From an uncultured Acetatifactor sp. (GTDB lineage: Bacteria; Bacillota; Clostridia; Lachnospirales; Lachnospiraceae), in NCBI GenBank assembly GCA_910589655.1, contig CAJUTJ010000055.1:1-23397 (forward strand): 23,397 bases of DNA. Reading direction: 5' to 3'. Each line of letters starts with the position of its first letter. Position 1 is the stretch's first letter. Shown here piece after piece: positions 22,384 through 23,397 of the stretch. The notes beneath the pieces were generated by a model. The model did no database searches. It was not told where the DNA came from and saw only the letters and a program-made list of their open reading frames with translations. The position numbers and the translations under genes are program-made.

Positions 22384-23397
22384 AAAACTATGGCTATTTA
22401 TTATCCTATTTCAAAAGGAAAAAAGTTTGTGCGTTATTTGCACTAATGCTCTTTTCATCCTTTATAACTTTGTGTCCGCCGTTCATTACAAGAATCCTTC
22501 TGGATTACGGTATTGCAAGGCTATCAATAAAAACCGTTTTGTTGAGTGGAATATGTCTGCTATTTGTTTATATTATCAGTTTTTTTGCTAATTATTTAAT
22601 CAGCCAATCATTGATCCGGACTAGCAACTACTTTGTTGCAGATATTAAAAATGACTTGATTTCAAAGGTTTTAAAATTACCTATGGAGTTTTTTGATAAA
22701 CAACAGACAGGCTATATTTTAGAACGTGTAAAAGAAACTGATTCCCTAAATGTTTTTTTCTCACCTGTATTTTTAAAATTTTTGACCAGTATATTTTCGT
22801 GTGTTGGAGCGTGGATATTTATATTGTCGATACGTTGGGAATTATCCTTGATATTGATTATATTTTTGCCTGTTTTGTATTACTTTACTAATTATTCAAG
22901 TATACAAATTAAAAAAGTTTCAAAAGCATTACTTGAATCTAATGCACAAACATCCGGGAAGATTCAAGAAAATATAGGTGGTATTTCAACGATTAAAGAA
23001 ATGAATTTAGAAAAACAGCGGTCAAATGAAATGGCTAAGCAAATAAGAAATGTTGCAGACCAATCCATAAAACGTAATAAGAAAATGAACCTTGCTTCTG
23101 AGGGTATACAAGGTTTTACTAATATATTTTCAGTTTTACTCATTATCTGTTCTGGATTATTTATAATTAATGGAAAAATGTCTATGGGCGATTACTGGGC
23201 AGTTTCACAGTATGCAACAGTAATATTTGCACCTATACAAATTTTGGCAAGTATTAGTGTTATGGTGCAGCCGGGGACTGCTGCTTTATCTAGAATCGGT
23301 ACTATTTTAAGGCTTAAAACAGAGAATGAAATTGAGGGAAAGAGAAAAATAGAGAAAGTTACCAAAGTATCGTTTACAGATGTTTCATTTGGGTACA
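22380..23397 (+). CDS. ABC exporter (membrane domain and start of ATPase), partial at window end
   Basis: ATG 22380 overlaps the XRE stop by 4 bp (ATGA). The 339 codons visible encode a type IV exporter domain with six membrane segments, including LMLFSSFITLCPPFITRILL, then VLLSGICLLFVYIISFFA and later SVLLIICSGLFIINGKMSMG. The coupling-helix-like segment VLKLPMEFFDKQQTGYILER near residue 100 is typical. The ATPase domain has just begun (VSFTDVSFGY) where the window ends. No N-terminal C39 peptidase domain is present, so it does not cleave a leader itself. Export of a bacteriocin-like or lipid-like substrate is plausible. AT content matches the XRE gene and differs from the MarR-ABC operon nearby. 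Confidence 0.88.
   Translation, partial: MKNYGYLLSYFKRKKVCALFALMLFSSFITLCPPFITRILLDYGIARLSIKTVLLSGICLLFVYIISFFANYLISQSLIRTSNYFVADIKNDLISKVLKLPMEFFDKQQTGYILERVKETDSLNVFFSPVFLKFLTSIFSCVGAWIFILSIRWELSLILIIFLPVLYYFTNYSSIQIKKVSKALLESNAQTSGKIQENIGGISTIKEMNLEKQRSNEMAKQIRNVADQSIKRNKKMNLASEGIQGFTNIFSVLLIICSGLFIINGKMSMGDYWAVSQYATVIFAPIQILASISVMVQPGTAALSRIGTILRLKTENEIEGKRKIEKVTKVSFTDVSFGY

Overview
The window looks like a chromosomal segment of a Gram-positive, clostridial bacterium, most likely a Lachnospiraceae relative. The reasons are strong AGGAGG-type ribosome sites, a CBS/DRTGG type II pyrophosphatase, a LexA box of the GAAC-N4-GTTC type, an N/Q-rich DUF1189-like protein and short palindromic intergenic repeats. 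The assignment is inferred from protein and signal style, not from a search. Most of the window has intermediate GC. The last 2 kb (about 21.39-23.4 kb) are clearly AT-rich and look acquired.

Layout. 1-1716: a 49-bp tandem repeat at the window edge, then a minus-strand radical SAM DNA repair/modification gene behind a promoter with two LexA-like boxes. 1717-2820: repeats, a 166-bp palindromic MITE-like element, a small conserved-looking gene (+) and a ribbon-helix-helix regulator (-). 3103-6343: an acyltransferase-3 gene and a large GT-C-like membrane protein (+), probably a surface-glycan pair. 6374-7384: asparagine synthetase asnA (-). 7537-7702: a second 166-bp MITE-like copy, which supplies the stop codon of a metallophosphoesterase gene. 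7699-10318 (-): a possible Cys-rich small ORF, an OLD-like ATPase/TOPRIM protein with a cysteine cluster, and the phosphoesterase. 10425-15396 (-): a DUF1189-like membrane protein, an M3-like zinc peptidase lipoprotein and the CBS-pyrophosphatase. 15.46-15.83 kb: a dense series of hairpins. 16000-20607 (-): a self-contained MarR / heterodimeric ABC exporter operon with two palindromic operators at its promoter and an intrinsic terminator at its end. 20.6-21.39 kb: decayed coding remnants and a possible AgrD-like peptide. 21391-end (+): an XRE regulator translationally coupled to an ABC exporter that runs off the window.

How parts work together. The MarR/ABC operon is a classic autoregulated drug-efflux unit. 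ABC1 carries the degenerate Walker B/H-loop and ABC2 the degenerate signature motif, as expected for one inactive composite ATP site. The radical SAM gene appears to belong to the SOS response, and its usual partner probably lies just outside the window. The OLD-like gene and phosphoesterase form a compact two- or three-gene cassette of unknown role, possibly defence or DNA repair. The XRE-ABC pair is a peptide-export or self-resistance type module whose substrate is not visible.
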